In this document: piece after piece, positions 21,894 to 28,218 of the stretch
How the letters are laid out: every line of letters starts with the position of its first letter
How positions within the stretch are numbered: position 1 is the first letter of the stretch
Source of the DNA: a virus
Virus record (IMG/VR): IMGVR_UViG_3300026488_000008
Coordinates: 1-35,787 of that record
DNA length: 35,787 nucleotides
Direction: 5' to 3' (one strand)
Position numbers and translations under genes: made by a program
The notes under the pieces: generated by a model
The model's input: only the letters and a program-made list of their open reading frames with translations
The model's database searches: none
Told to the model about the DNA's origin: nothing

Positions 21894-22355
21894 TCAAATC
21901 ACCTCTCGTATTGTGACTATTTGTTTAATCAAAACACCATCTATTCCGCGAGGTGGATTAACGTTGTATCCGATTAGTGCAGATGGAAAGCGAACGCCCT
22001 TTCCTTGCAAACCCTCGTATTGAATGCGCGTAGCTGGAATAAAAATCCAAGTAGCATGTGGAAATATCACATCCTGCCATACTTTCGTCTCCATATTGTC
22101 GCACCTGTATATCGCCACTCCTCTTTTGCATACTTCGAAAAAGTGCTGGAACATCTCGTATGCTTTACTAAACGGTGGATTCATCCAGCATACGTCATTA
22201 GCTACGTCCCTTTCCACCACGTTCAAGAAATCACTTGAATACCGCTCACACTTGCGATTTTCTTCGTTCGCACAGCAGTCAAACGTAAAACCATATTGTG
22301 CATTTAAAATGTTAAACAACCACGCAGGAGTTTGCCATTCGTCTCTGCTTGTCAT
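21894..22355 (-). CDS. Phage Dam-type DNA N6-adenine methyltransferase
   Basis: The 153-residue protein fits the compact phage Dam family: SRDEWQTPAWLFNILNAQYG at the N-terminus, FDCCANEENRKC (Asp26 region), then VCWMNPPFSKAYEMF with catalytic motif NPPF (59-62), and TWIFIPATRI later. It would methylate adenine in viral DNA. GGTGATCC precedes ATG 22355, which overlaps the preceding gene's stop. It is shorter than classical methyltransferases but normal for this family. It is one of two DNA methyltransferases in the genome. Confidence 0.85.
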   Translation of the reverse strand: MTSRDEWQTPAWLFNILNAQYGFTFDCCANEENRKCERYSSDFLNVVERDVANDVCWMNPPFSKAYEMFQHFFEVCKRGVAIYRCDNMETKVWQDVIFPHATWIFIPATRIQYEGLQGKGVRFPSALIGYNVNPPRGIDGVLIKQIVTIREVI

Positions 22356-22774
22356 TGTGGATCACCCTTTTGGGCAAGTGTTACACGTATGCGTGATGGG
22401 TCGTGGTCTTCGTGGATGTAATAATTTCCCCACATCGAGCGGGAGAGTTCTATATTGTGCTTTGCGACGAAATCGTTTGCCCAGAGCCCGAACTCTTTCC
22501 ACTCTGGCGACACGGCGACGTCCCAGTCCCACTCACCGTCTCCGCGTGGAACGCCATACTTGTAAACAGTCTTTCCGTTGACCTCGATCGTGTCGATGTA
22601 GTCGAACTCGTCGCAGTCGTTGAAGATTATCAGGCGGATCGGCTTTTCGCTGTGCTCGCACAGCATGTTGCCAGCGTAACGGTAATAGCACGTCCACTCG
22701 CTGCAGTTCTCGCCACGGGCTAGTCGCTCGAGAAAAGATTTTATTTCTGCTATTGCATCTTCGTCTGAGATCAC
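22352..22774 (-). CDS. Unknown early protein, 140 residues
   Basis: No family is recognised. It is acidic with an N-terminal helix (DEDAIAEIKSFLERLARG), several Cys (NCSEWTCYYRYAGNMLCEH), and beta-rich Trp/Asp segments (RGDGEWDWDVAVSPEWKEFG). GTG 22774 has GGTGA five bases upstream and sits in a TGATG context with the previous stop; TTG 22789 is an alternative. It overlaps the methyltransferase start by four bases. Confidence 0.7.
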   Translation of the reverse strand: MISDEDAIAEIKSFLERLARGENCSEWTCYYRYAGNMLCEHSEKPIRLIIFNDCDEFDYIDTIEVNGKTVYKYGVPRGDGEWDWDVAVSPEWKEFGLWANDFVAKHNIELSRSMWGNYYIHEDHDPSRIRVTLAQKGDPQ

Positions 22775-22775
22775 A

Positions 22776-23072
22776 TCAATCACCCCCAACTAGCGCGTCC
22801 GCAATCCTTTTAAGGCGGGCAAGGTCCTCTGGTAGCGGAGCAGGTTCTCTGTCAGGCGGGAGGCCAAAAGACATGTATGTCGCCTGCGACGTGGCTGCGA
22901 TCCACAACAGCTGGAACTGACGGAATAGCGGGAGGACCTGTTCTCTGTATGCTCTGAATGGCCGCAACGTATCGATTATTGTGAGGTCATACAGTTGATC
23001 CGTGTAGCCGCCCTCCACGTATATGGGGTGCAGTATGGCGAACGTTCTGTATCTGAGCGGTTTAACGTGCAC
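22776..23072 (-). CDS. Unknown early protein, about 98 residues
   Basis: No family is recognised. It is hydrophobic and aromatic in its middle (LRPFRAYREQVLPLFRQFQL, LLWIAATSQATYMSFGLPP) and ends in a short helix. Start choice is uncertain: GTG 23072 has GGGGTGATC at ideal spacing, while ATG 23090 is a longer in-frame alternative. Either way it overlaps the preceding gene. Confidence 0.6.
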   Translation of the reverse strand: MHVKPLRYRTFAILHPIYVEGGYTDQLYDLTIIDTLRPFRAYREQVLPLFRQFQLLWIAATSQATYMSFGLPPDREPAPLPEDLARLKRIADALVGGD

Positions 23073-23433
23073 GTGGATCACCCCACACATATCTATCGGC
23101 GAACTCCTCAGCAACACGTGCGAGCATCTCGGGCATCGTGCCGATGCCGCACTCCTTGACGACGAACTGCACGGCGACGTTTACTATGCTCGCGTTAAAA
23201 GGCAGATAGTTCGGGTATCTCGGCCGTGCACCGCTGAGGTAGAGTATGAGCGCGAACGCGCTGTCGGCGGGCGTCGGCGCTGGTATGAAAAACATCCTGT
23301 TGCCGCAGCCGACAAAATGCTTATACACCGTGATGTATGCCACGTATTTTGCGTTCTCCCAGTCTTGCGTCAAGTCGACCGCTCGGTATGCGAGTGCGAG
23401 CCTTTCAAGCCTGCGCCATGTGAGGTATCCCAT
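23062..23433 (-). CDS. Unknown early protein, 123 residues
   Basis: No family is recognised. The N-terminal helix is basic (GYLTWRRLERLALAYRAVDL), the centre moderately hydrophobic (ADSAFALILYLSG, ASIVNVAVQFVVKECGIG) and the C-terminus helical. ATG 23433 directly follows the previous stop (TAAATG), with GGAGG upstream. It shares its mid-operon position and unknown status with 22776-23072. Confidence 0.7.
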   Translation of the reverse strand: MGYLTWRRLERLALAYRAVDLTQDWENAKYVAYITVYKHFVGCGNRMFFIPAPTPADSAFALILYLSGARPRYPNYLPFNASIVNVAVQFVVKECGIGTMPEMLARVAEEFADRYVWGDPRAR

Positions 23434-23907
23434 TTAGGCCGCCTCCGCTGGAATGTTATTCAGTGCTTCGCGTATCTTTTCCTCGACCTCGTAGAAAGGC
23501 ACGTAACCCTTTTTCTTGAGGTCTTCTTCGAGATCTCTGCCTGTTTCTTCTGCGAGTGCATACTCACGCACGACGATGGCGTCTGCCTCCTCAAGTGTTT
23601 CTCGCAGCTTGATTGCCTTGTATAGCCGCATGAACCCCTCGAAGCCCTTCTCGTGCAGTTCGCGCAGCGGTCTGCGCTCCTCGTAATACATCTCGTCGAT
23701 TTCATACTTGTAGTCGTCGGCGATGTCCACGATGAGGTCATCGAGTGCGCTGAGGTCAATTATCGAGACGTCGTCGGCGTATCCGTCGAGCCCAAACTCT
23801 CTGAGGAAAGTATACCACCGCATATCCTCTATGTCGGACAGCTTGCCGAACAGCCGCCCGTCTATCCGCGCAGGGTCGCGCACAAACACGATTGCATTTT
23901 CGCCCAT
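23434..23907 (-). CDS. Unknown acidic early protein, 157 residues
   Basis: No family is recognised. It is very rich in Glu, Asp, Tyr and Leu with long helices (DDLIVDIADDYKYEIDEMYY, RLYKAIKLRETLEEADAIVV), and could be a DNA mimic or a helical scaffold. ATG 23907 is chosen because the frame upstream is promoter sequence with TTTAAA at 23938-23945. It begins the operon that runs through to the resolvase region. Confidence 0.7.
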   Translation of the reverse strand: MGENAIVFVRDPARIDGRLFGKLSDIEDMRWYTFLREFGLDGYADDVSIIDLSALDDLIVDIADDYKYEIDEMYYEERRPLRELHEKGFEGFMRLYKAIKLRETLEEADAIVVREYALAEETGRDLEEDLKKKGYVPFYEVEEKIREALNNIPAEAA

Positions 23908-23934
23908 TCCGACCACCGATAGAAAAGGAACGGA

Positions 23935-23948
23935 AAAGTTTAAAAAGA
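23935..23948 (-). promoter_or_regulatory. TATA-type promoter for the 23907 operon
   Basis: The transcribed strand reads CATCTTTTTAAACTTTTCC, with TTTAAA about 35 nt upstream of ATG 23907. Confidence 0.55.
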
Positions 23949-24140
23949 TGTGTTTCTTACTCTGAGTGCGTCGAGCAGTAGCACGAATACGGTGACCGTG
24001 CCCCAGAACCCCGCTCCCGCCGCATGTGCGATGACAGTCGCTATGAGCCAAAGCGCATAGAGCTCTGCGGCAAGCACTGCGAGCACGAAAAGGACTATGA
24101 GCAACGCGCCAATTGCCACAAGGATTTTTGTCTTGTTCAT
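23940..24140 (-). CDS. Small two-helix membrane protein
   Basis: The 66-residue protein is mostly two membrane helices (ILVAIGALLIVLFVLAVLAA, residues about 6-25; GFWGTVTVFVLLLDAL, about 44-60). ATG 24140 shares a base with the preceding stop (TGATG), and GGAGGG is six bases upstream. It is a candidate for a membrane-acting early protein; a holin-like role cannot be excluded. Its 3' end overlaps the promoter of the next operon. Confidence 0.7.
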   Translation of the reverse strand: MNKTKILVAIGALLIVLFVLAVLAAELYALWLIATVIAHAAGAGFWGTVTVFVLLLDALRVRNTSF

Positions 24141-24517
24141 CAGCGTCCCTCCTTCTCCTCTTTTAACAGCGCGTAGAGTATCGCCAGATAATTCATCGCG
24201 TCTATGATCGTGTCCTCGACGCTCTCGTCCTTCGCGAGTAGCGTGCCCTTGCGGAAGAAGTTTTTGAGCCGCGCAAACTTGTCGCTGAGGCGCACCATCA
24301 CGCCCCACGCGGCAGGCACGCCGAAGCTCTCACACTCGCGGAAGTTGCTGAACGGGTCTTCGTCGCTGCTGTAGTCGTGGTTCTTCGCGCCCACGATGGA
24401 GAGGGCGCGGTGATACGCCTCGACGAACTTGTCGTCGTGCGACAGGATTATTGGTTTCATTGGTCCACGCTTCTCCGACGTTATGTCTATGCGGAACACG
24501 TCACGCGTCATCTTCAT
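24140..24517 (-). CDS. Nmad1/DUF1599-like nucleotide-modification-associated protein
   Basis: The 125-residue protein carries the pattern of this family: KNHDYSSDEDPFSNFRECES, VMVRLSDKFARLKNFF, ESVEDTIIDAMNYLAILYAL. The arrangement of D/E residues on helices recalls all-alpha nucleotide pyrophosphohydrolases and nucleotide-modification-associated domains of phages. It may hydrolyse or prepare unusual nucleotides. The start is not certain: ATG 24517 and ATG 24511 follow GGAGG, and ATG 24460 is a shorter choice. The domain itself begins near residue 25. Confidence 0.75.
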   Translation of the reverse strand: MKMTRDVFRIDITSEKRGPMKPIILSHDDKFVEAYHRALSIVGAKNHDYSSDEDPFSNFRECESFGVPAAWGVMVRLSDKFARLKNFFRKGTLLAKDESVEDTIIDAMNYLAILYALLKEEKEGR

Positions 24518-24836
24518 CGACCTCCCCGTCGAGCATTTCGTAGTATTCGTCTACCGCCTTTTCGACGGCATCTATAAGTTCCTTTGCTCGTGTGTTGAGC
24601 TGGTCTGCGTCGAGCACGTCGAGATCGGAAAGCTTGTAATATATGATCTCCGTATATATGTCCTCGTCCCATGTTTTATCTGCGAGATCGTCAGCATAGG
24701 CTACAGCGTTGATGTATTTTTGTAGTGCATCTTCCGCATCGACAGGCACAAGAAAGATGCAACGACTCTCCACATAGCCATCAGCAGTTCTTTCTTCCTC
24801 TACCACTAAGTAATAGTCATCTATACTTCTTTTCAT
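24501..24836 (-). CDS. Unknown acidic early protein, 111 residues
   Basis: No family is recognised. The N-terminal third is beta-rich (DDYYLVVEEERTADGYVESR, CIFLVPVDAEDALQKYINAV), and the rest is acidic helix ending in DGEVDEDDA. ATG 24836 overlaps the stop of the 51-residue gene (ATGA); the longer frame to 24881 lies inside that gene and has no start signals. Confidence 0.7.
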   Translation of the reverse strand: MKRSIDDYYLVVEEERTADGYVESRCIFLVPVDAEDALQKYINAVAYADDLADKTWDEDIYTEIIYYKLSDLDVLDADQLNTRAKELIDAVEKAVDEYYEMLDGEVDEDDA

Positions 24837-24988
24837 TCCCACCACCCGAGCAGATCTGCGAGCTTTTGTATTGTCTGCCACATCCGCCTGTCTATTTTAA
24901 TCTCCACGCCAATATCGTCGTCAAAAATTACAATCGCGTCGTTGGGGTCGTCATCCTCCGCGTGCACGATTGCATATATCTCTACCAT
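24833..24988 (-). CDS. Small acidic protein, 51 residues
   Basis: ATG 24988 has GGTGA five bases upstream and a TATA-like TTTAAA at 25020-25026. The product begins MVEIYAIVHAEDDDPNDAIV and continues with strand and helix (IFDDDIGVEIKIDRRMWQTI) to a GWWE end. It is the first gene of a transcript and overlaps the next by four bases. Function unknown. Confidence 0.7.
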   Translation of the reverse strand: MVEIYAIVHAEDDDPNDAIVIFDDDIGVEIKIDRRMWQTIQKLADLLGWWE

Positions 24989-25014
24989 GGCACTCACCAA
25001 GAAGAAAGAGGAAG

Positions 25015-25028
25015 GAAAAATTTAAAAG
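25015..25028 (-). promoter_or_regulatory. TATA-type promoter after the Cas4-like gene
   Basis: The transcribed strand reads GCCTTTTAAATTTTTCC, about 35 nt before ATG 24988. The following T-rich stretch may also terminate the nuclease transcript. Confidence 0.5.
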
Positions 25029-25029
25029 G

Positions 25030-25689
25030 CTATGGCTCGCCCTTCTCGCACTTCTTGCGGTATGGGCAATTCCGACAGCGCCACGACGGGACCTTAATTG
25101 GCAGTCGCCCGTTCTTCTGTGAGTAATACACGTAGCGCCATATCTCAAGGGCCTCTTCATACTTGCGCGGGTCGAACTCGACTTTAAAGCCGCGGATTGA
25201 GTTCGTGTTCTTCTTTATGTATAACAGTATCCCGTATTTTGCGTTCAGGTGCTTTATGTAGAAGTTCAGCTGCATCACATGCTCCTCATAGGGCTCGTCG
25301 GGCAGCTCCGACGCCGACTTCAGCTCCCACACGACGCCGCGACCGTCGAGCACGTCACAGCGCCCGCGGATTACGATGTCGCCGAGGTCAACGCGTAGTT
25401 CCTTCTCCGCCTCGCCACCGAACTTCTCGATAATCTTCTTCTCCCAGTAGTCGTGCACGGCGTCACCGAGCTCGAATATGTCGAGCAAGTAGACGTCGTG
25501 CGGCTCGTTGTATTTCTTGGAGTAGTAGATGTAGCGCGGGCAGTAACCCGCGCTGCTGGCGTAGAACTCGTTCTCGCCGAGCACGTGCTTGTCCCGCTCC
25601 GCGTAATACTGCTTCAGCAGCTGCTCGTGGTGAAACTTCCGCAGCTCCGTCACATCACGCGGTTCCTGCCTCTTCTTCTTTACCATCAT
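25030..25689 (-). CDS. Cas4-like RecB-family nuclease with Fe-S cluster cysteines
   Basis: The 219-residue protein has the Cas4/AddB-type layout: Cys50 in SAGYCPRYIYY, LGDAVHDYW (His79), IRGRCDVL with Asp112, VVWELKSAS with Glu122 and Lys124, QLNFYI with Gln140, and CRNCPYRKKC (Cys205, 208, 214) at the end. One N-terminal plus three C-terminal cysteines would hold a 4Fe-4S cluster. Such enzymes are 5'-3' or end-processing ssDNA nucleases. It overlaps the helicase gene by 35 nt, so helicase and nuclease are probably made together for replication or recombination; no CRISPR genes are nearby. ATG 25689 or the next ATG starts it. Confidence 0.88.
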   Translation of the reverse strand: MMVKKKRQEPRDVTELRKFHHEQLLKQYYAERDKHVLGENEFYASSAGYCPRYIYYSKKYNEPHDVYLLDIFELGDAVHDYWEKKIIEKFGGEAEKELRVDLGDIVIRGRCDVLDGRGVVWELKSASELPDEPYEEHVMQLNFYIKHLNAKYGILLYIKKNTNSIRGFKVEFDPRKYEEALEIWRYVYYSQKNGRLPIKVPSWRCRNCPYRKKCEKGEP

Positions 25690-27676
25690 CTTCCACCTTG
25701 TCTACCCAGTACGCGTAATATCTGTCGCCGCTCTTCTTGACGAGCTCCTGTGCCCGCAGCTCGCGCAGTGCGTAGCGTATCGTCGGCTCGTTCTTTTCCA
25801 GCACTGCAGCAAGCTCCTTGACGGTCACGCCGTCGAGCCCTGCCTTCTGCACCCAGTAGAACACATCCGCCTGTGCCTTCGGCAGGTATGCAATCCTGAG
25901 CTTCGGCGGCAGTTCGCCAATGTCTATGTCACCCTTCCACGACGCGAGCACCGCACCGAAAATCTGGTCGGCGAGCGCGTAGTCCGCGTCGTCGGGCACG
26001 AGGTTTTCCTTTTCGTGGCACAAGTAGCGCGTCTTGACTACACCGTCGAGTATGCGGGCGAAGTGATCTGAATAGCGGCCCGCGAATAGATCCTCTGCCT
26101 CCGCTGGGATAATCTCGCGGTGCTTCTCGACCATCTCATACACGCGGCGGTAGTCGATGCCGTCTATCGTGAAGCTGTGCGCCCAGTCCACGAGCGTCCG
26201 CAGTTCGGGCCACGGCTTCAGCATGTCTGGGTGCCAGCCAATCTCCTTGAGGTGCTCCTTGTTCTGTATGACGAAGTTCTTGTGCTTCTTCGTCATGACG
26301 TATATCAGCATGCGCGAGAGGAACGCGTTGTCGAATGCCTCCGCGAGGTCTGGAATCGACCGCACGTTCCGTGCCCAGTTCGTCATGGCGAGCATCCTTG
26401 CGCGCGGGTTTATCTCTAGCGTTGTATCGCTCACACCCGATGACGCCACGCGCGTTTTGTGCTCGAGTATCTCGTTCAGCAGTCCGACCATGTCGCCGCC
26501 CATCTCGCGATCTTGCGGGTTGCGCAGTATGATGCGCAGGAACTCGTCCACGAGGAAGAAGCGCTTGCGCTTGAGGAACTCGCCCACGCGCACGCGCCCG
26601 TTACCGAAGGACGGCACGATGCCCTTTAGCGTGCCCTGTCCATAGACGGGGTCTTCTGGGAAGTGCTTCTCTATCGCTTCGAGTATTGTCGACTTGCCCG
26701 TGTGCGGCGGCGCTATGAACAACATGTGCAGCGGGTAGCCGCTTATGTCGCCGCTGAACATCCACGCGAGCAGCAGGCGCTCGAACCACTCAGGGTGGCG
26801 GAACTCGCCGAATATCTTCTTGTAGAGCGTCTCGAAGTCTGGCTGCCTGTGCTTCTCGACCGCCGCGGGGTCGACGAAGTTCTCCAGCACCTCCCACGAC
26901 TTCGCGAGCACCATCTTGTTGATCGTCCTCAGCTTGCTCGTCTCGCCCAGTGTCTTGTAGTCGACGACGGGCACGAGCATGCCGCGCACCTTTCCGTATG
27001 ACAGCTGCACCTCGTCGGGAATGACGATGAAGTAGCGCTCGTTGTCGTCGCCTATCATCTCGTAGAGGTAACCCTTCCAGTATACCCCGCGCAGTGGCTT
27101 CTTCATGCCCTTCGCTGGCTCATCGGCGAAAACGATTTCTTCCATCGGCTGGTTCTGCTCCTCTGCTTTCTTCCGTGAAATCTTGCGGCGGTAGACGCCC
27201 GCGACGGGAATCTCGACCTGATAGTTCGTTATGCGGGCGGTCAGCGTCCCGCTCATCTCGAAGTTCACGCTGTATGGCATGACGAGGGGCACGTCCTCGA
27301 TGTAGCCCTCCGCCGCGAACTTGGCGACCTCCTTCGCCTGGTCCCACGACAGCGTGCGCCACTTGAAGTCGAGCCACGTGGCGATGCCCGGCACGGCCCG
27401 TGCCTTTATCGCCATTTTAATCGGCTCTGGCAGTTCCTGCTCGACCTCCGCCTGTATCTGCTCCCACGGGATTATGTCGAGGAACAGGAAATAGTCGCTC
27501 AGGTCGACGCCGCTCTTCTCTTGCAGTTCCTCCAGCGCCGTGCGTATCTTCTTCGGGTCTTTCGTCGCTATGACTTCCTTTATGCGGTATTTCCACTTCA
27601 CGAAGTCGGGCAGTGGCTTCTGCGCCTGCACGTAGTCGACGGCGCTCTCCAGATACGAGAGGTCTACGCGCCCCAC
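25655..27676 (-). CDS. MCM-type AAA+ replicative helicase
   Basis: The 673-residue protein has Walker A APPHTGKST (about 323-331), Walker B FFLVDEF (373-379), sensor 1 AMTN (430-433) and an FLSRMLIYV arginine-finger segment (452-460), matching the order and spacing of MCM. Residues about 600-665 form a winged helix (DGVTVKELAAVLEKNEPTIR), as at the MCM C-terminus. The N-terminal 290 residues are diverged, and I see no zinc-finger cysteines. It probably unwinds viral DNA as a hexamer. GTG 27676 has GGAGGGG seven bases upstream. Length is normal for archaeal MCM. Confidence 0.85.
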   Translation of the reverse strand: MGRVDLSYLESAVDYVQAQKPLPDFVKWKYRIKEVIATKDPKKIRTALEELQEKSGVDLSDYFLFLDIIPWEQIQAEVEQELPEPIKMAIKARAVPGIATWLDFKWRTLSWDQAKEVAKFAAEGYIEDVPLVMPYSVNFEMSGTLTARITNYQVEIPVAGVYRRKISRKKAEEQNQPMEEIVFADEPAKGMKKPLRGVYWKGYLYEMIGDDNERYFIVIPDEVQLSYGKVRGMLVPVVDYKTLGETSKLRTINKMVLAKSWEVLENFVDPAAVEKHRQPDFETLYKKIFGEFRHPEWFERLLLAWMFSGDISGYPLHMLFIAPPHTGKSTILEAIEKHFPEDPVYGQGTLKGIVPSFGNGRVRVGEFLKRKRFFLVDEFLRIILRNPQDREMGGDMVGLLNEILEHKTRVASSGVSDTTLEINPRARMLAMTNWARNVRSIPDLAEAFDNAFLSRMLIYVMTKKHKNFVIQNKEHLKEIGWHPDMLKPWPELRTLVDWAHSFTIDGIDYRRVYEMVEKHREIIPAEAEDLFAGRYSDHFARILDGVVKTRYLCHEKENLVPDDADYALADQIFGAVLASWKGDIDIGELPPKLRIAYLPKAQADVFYWVQKAGLDGVTVKELAAVLEKNEPTIRYALRELRAQELVKKSGDRYYAYWVDKVEDDGKEEEAGTA

Positions 27677-27677
27677 G

Positions 27678-27953
27678 TCACCGCCCCTCCTTCACGAGCG
27701 TTGTCTGTCCCGCGGGCAGCCGCTCCACTATCCTCTGCACGGCATCAGGCGCACCCTCAATCCGCACAATCCGCGCAAGCGGGATTGCAAATGCCTTCCG
27801 CGTCTCCGCGTCTATGCCCGACAGAAGGTCGCCGTATATCGTCACGGTCACGGCAAAAGACACGCGCTTCGACACGTGGTCGTCCGTATCATTGTAAAAA
27901 ATCTCAACCGTTTCGAGCCCTTTAAAAACGTCCTGTTCCTTCCTCCCACCCAT
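27678..27953 (-). CDS. Unknown protein heading the replication operon, 91 residues
   Basis: No family is recognised. Beta-rich N-terminal half (VEIFYNDTDDHVSKRVSFAV) followed by IVRIEGAPDAVQRIVERLPA. ATG 27953 has GGTGA five bases upstream, with GTG 27962 as an alternative. It ends two bases before the helicase start, so it may assist replication. A TTTTAACC box lies upstream at 27984-27992. Confidence 0.65.
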   Translation of the reverse strand: MGGRKEQDVFKGLETVEIFYNDTDDHVSKRVSFAVTVTIYGDLLSGIDAETRKAFAIPLARIVRIEGAPDAVQRIVERLPAGQTTLVKEGR

Positions 27954-27982
27954 GACACTCACCGACTAAAATAAAGAAGAGA

Positions 27983-27995
27983 AATGGTTAAAAGG
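27983..27995 (-). promoter_or_regulatory. Promoter of the replication operon
   Basis: The transcribed strand reads AGACCTTTTAACCATTTC, about 35 nt upstream of ATG 27953. The following T-rich stretch (TCTCTTCTTTATTTT) may also terminate the tail operon. Confidence 0.5.
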
Positions 27996-27996
27996 T

Positions 27997-28206
27997 CTAC
28001 TGTTTCTGCTTCATGACCTCATCAAGTGCAGCCTTCACGGCAGCAATCTTTTTGTCGAGCTTCTCGAGGTCGCTTTCAAGGAGCTTGCGTTCCTGCAGCA
28101 ACTGCTTGAGCAGCCGTGCGAGCTGCTCCGCATCGTCTATGTGGTCTTCCTCGTATTTCACGAGCTTGACCGTCCCGTCGGGCTGCACCTCATACTTCCA
28201 GTCCAT
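27997..28206 (-). CDS. Coiled-coil protein at the end of the tail operon, 69 residues
   Basis: The first 20 residues form a short beta segment (DWKYEVQPDGTVKLVKYEE). The rest is heptad helix (LARLLKQLLQERKLLESDLE, KLDKKIAAVKAALDEVMKQK). AGGAGGTGAATGT precedes ATG 28206. Located after the hub gene, it may be a fibre-assembly or tail accessory protein. Confidence 0.75.
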   Translation of the reverse strand: MDWKYEVQPDGTVKLVKYEEDHIDDAEQLARLLKQLLQERKLLESDLEKLDKKIAAVKAALDEVMKQKQ

Positions 28207-28218
28207 ACATTCACCTCC

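Noticed and set aside
25030-25689. Cas4-like gene as part of a CRISPR system
   Set aside because: No cas1/cas2 and no repeat-spacer array exist in the genome. Position beside the helicase indicates a replication or recombination nuclease.
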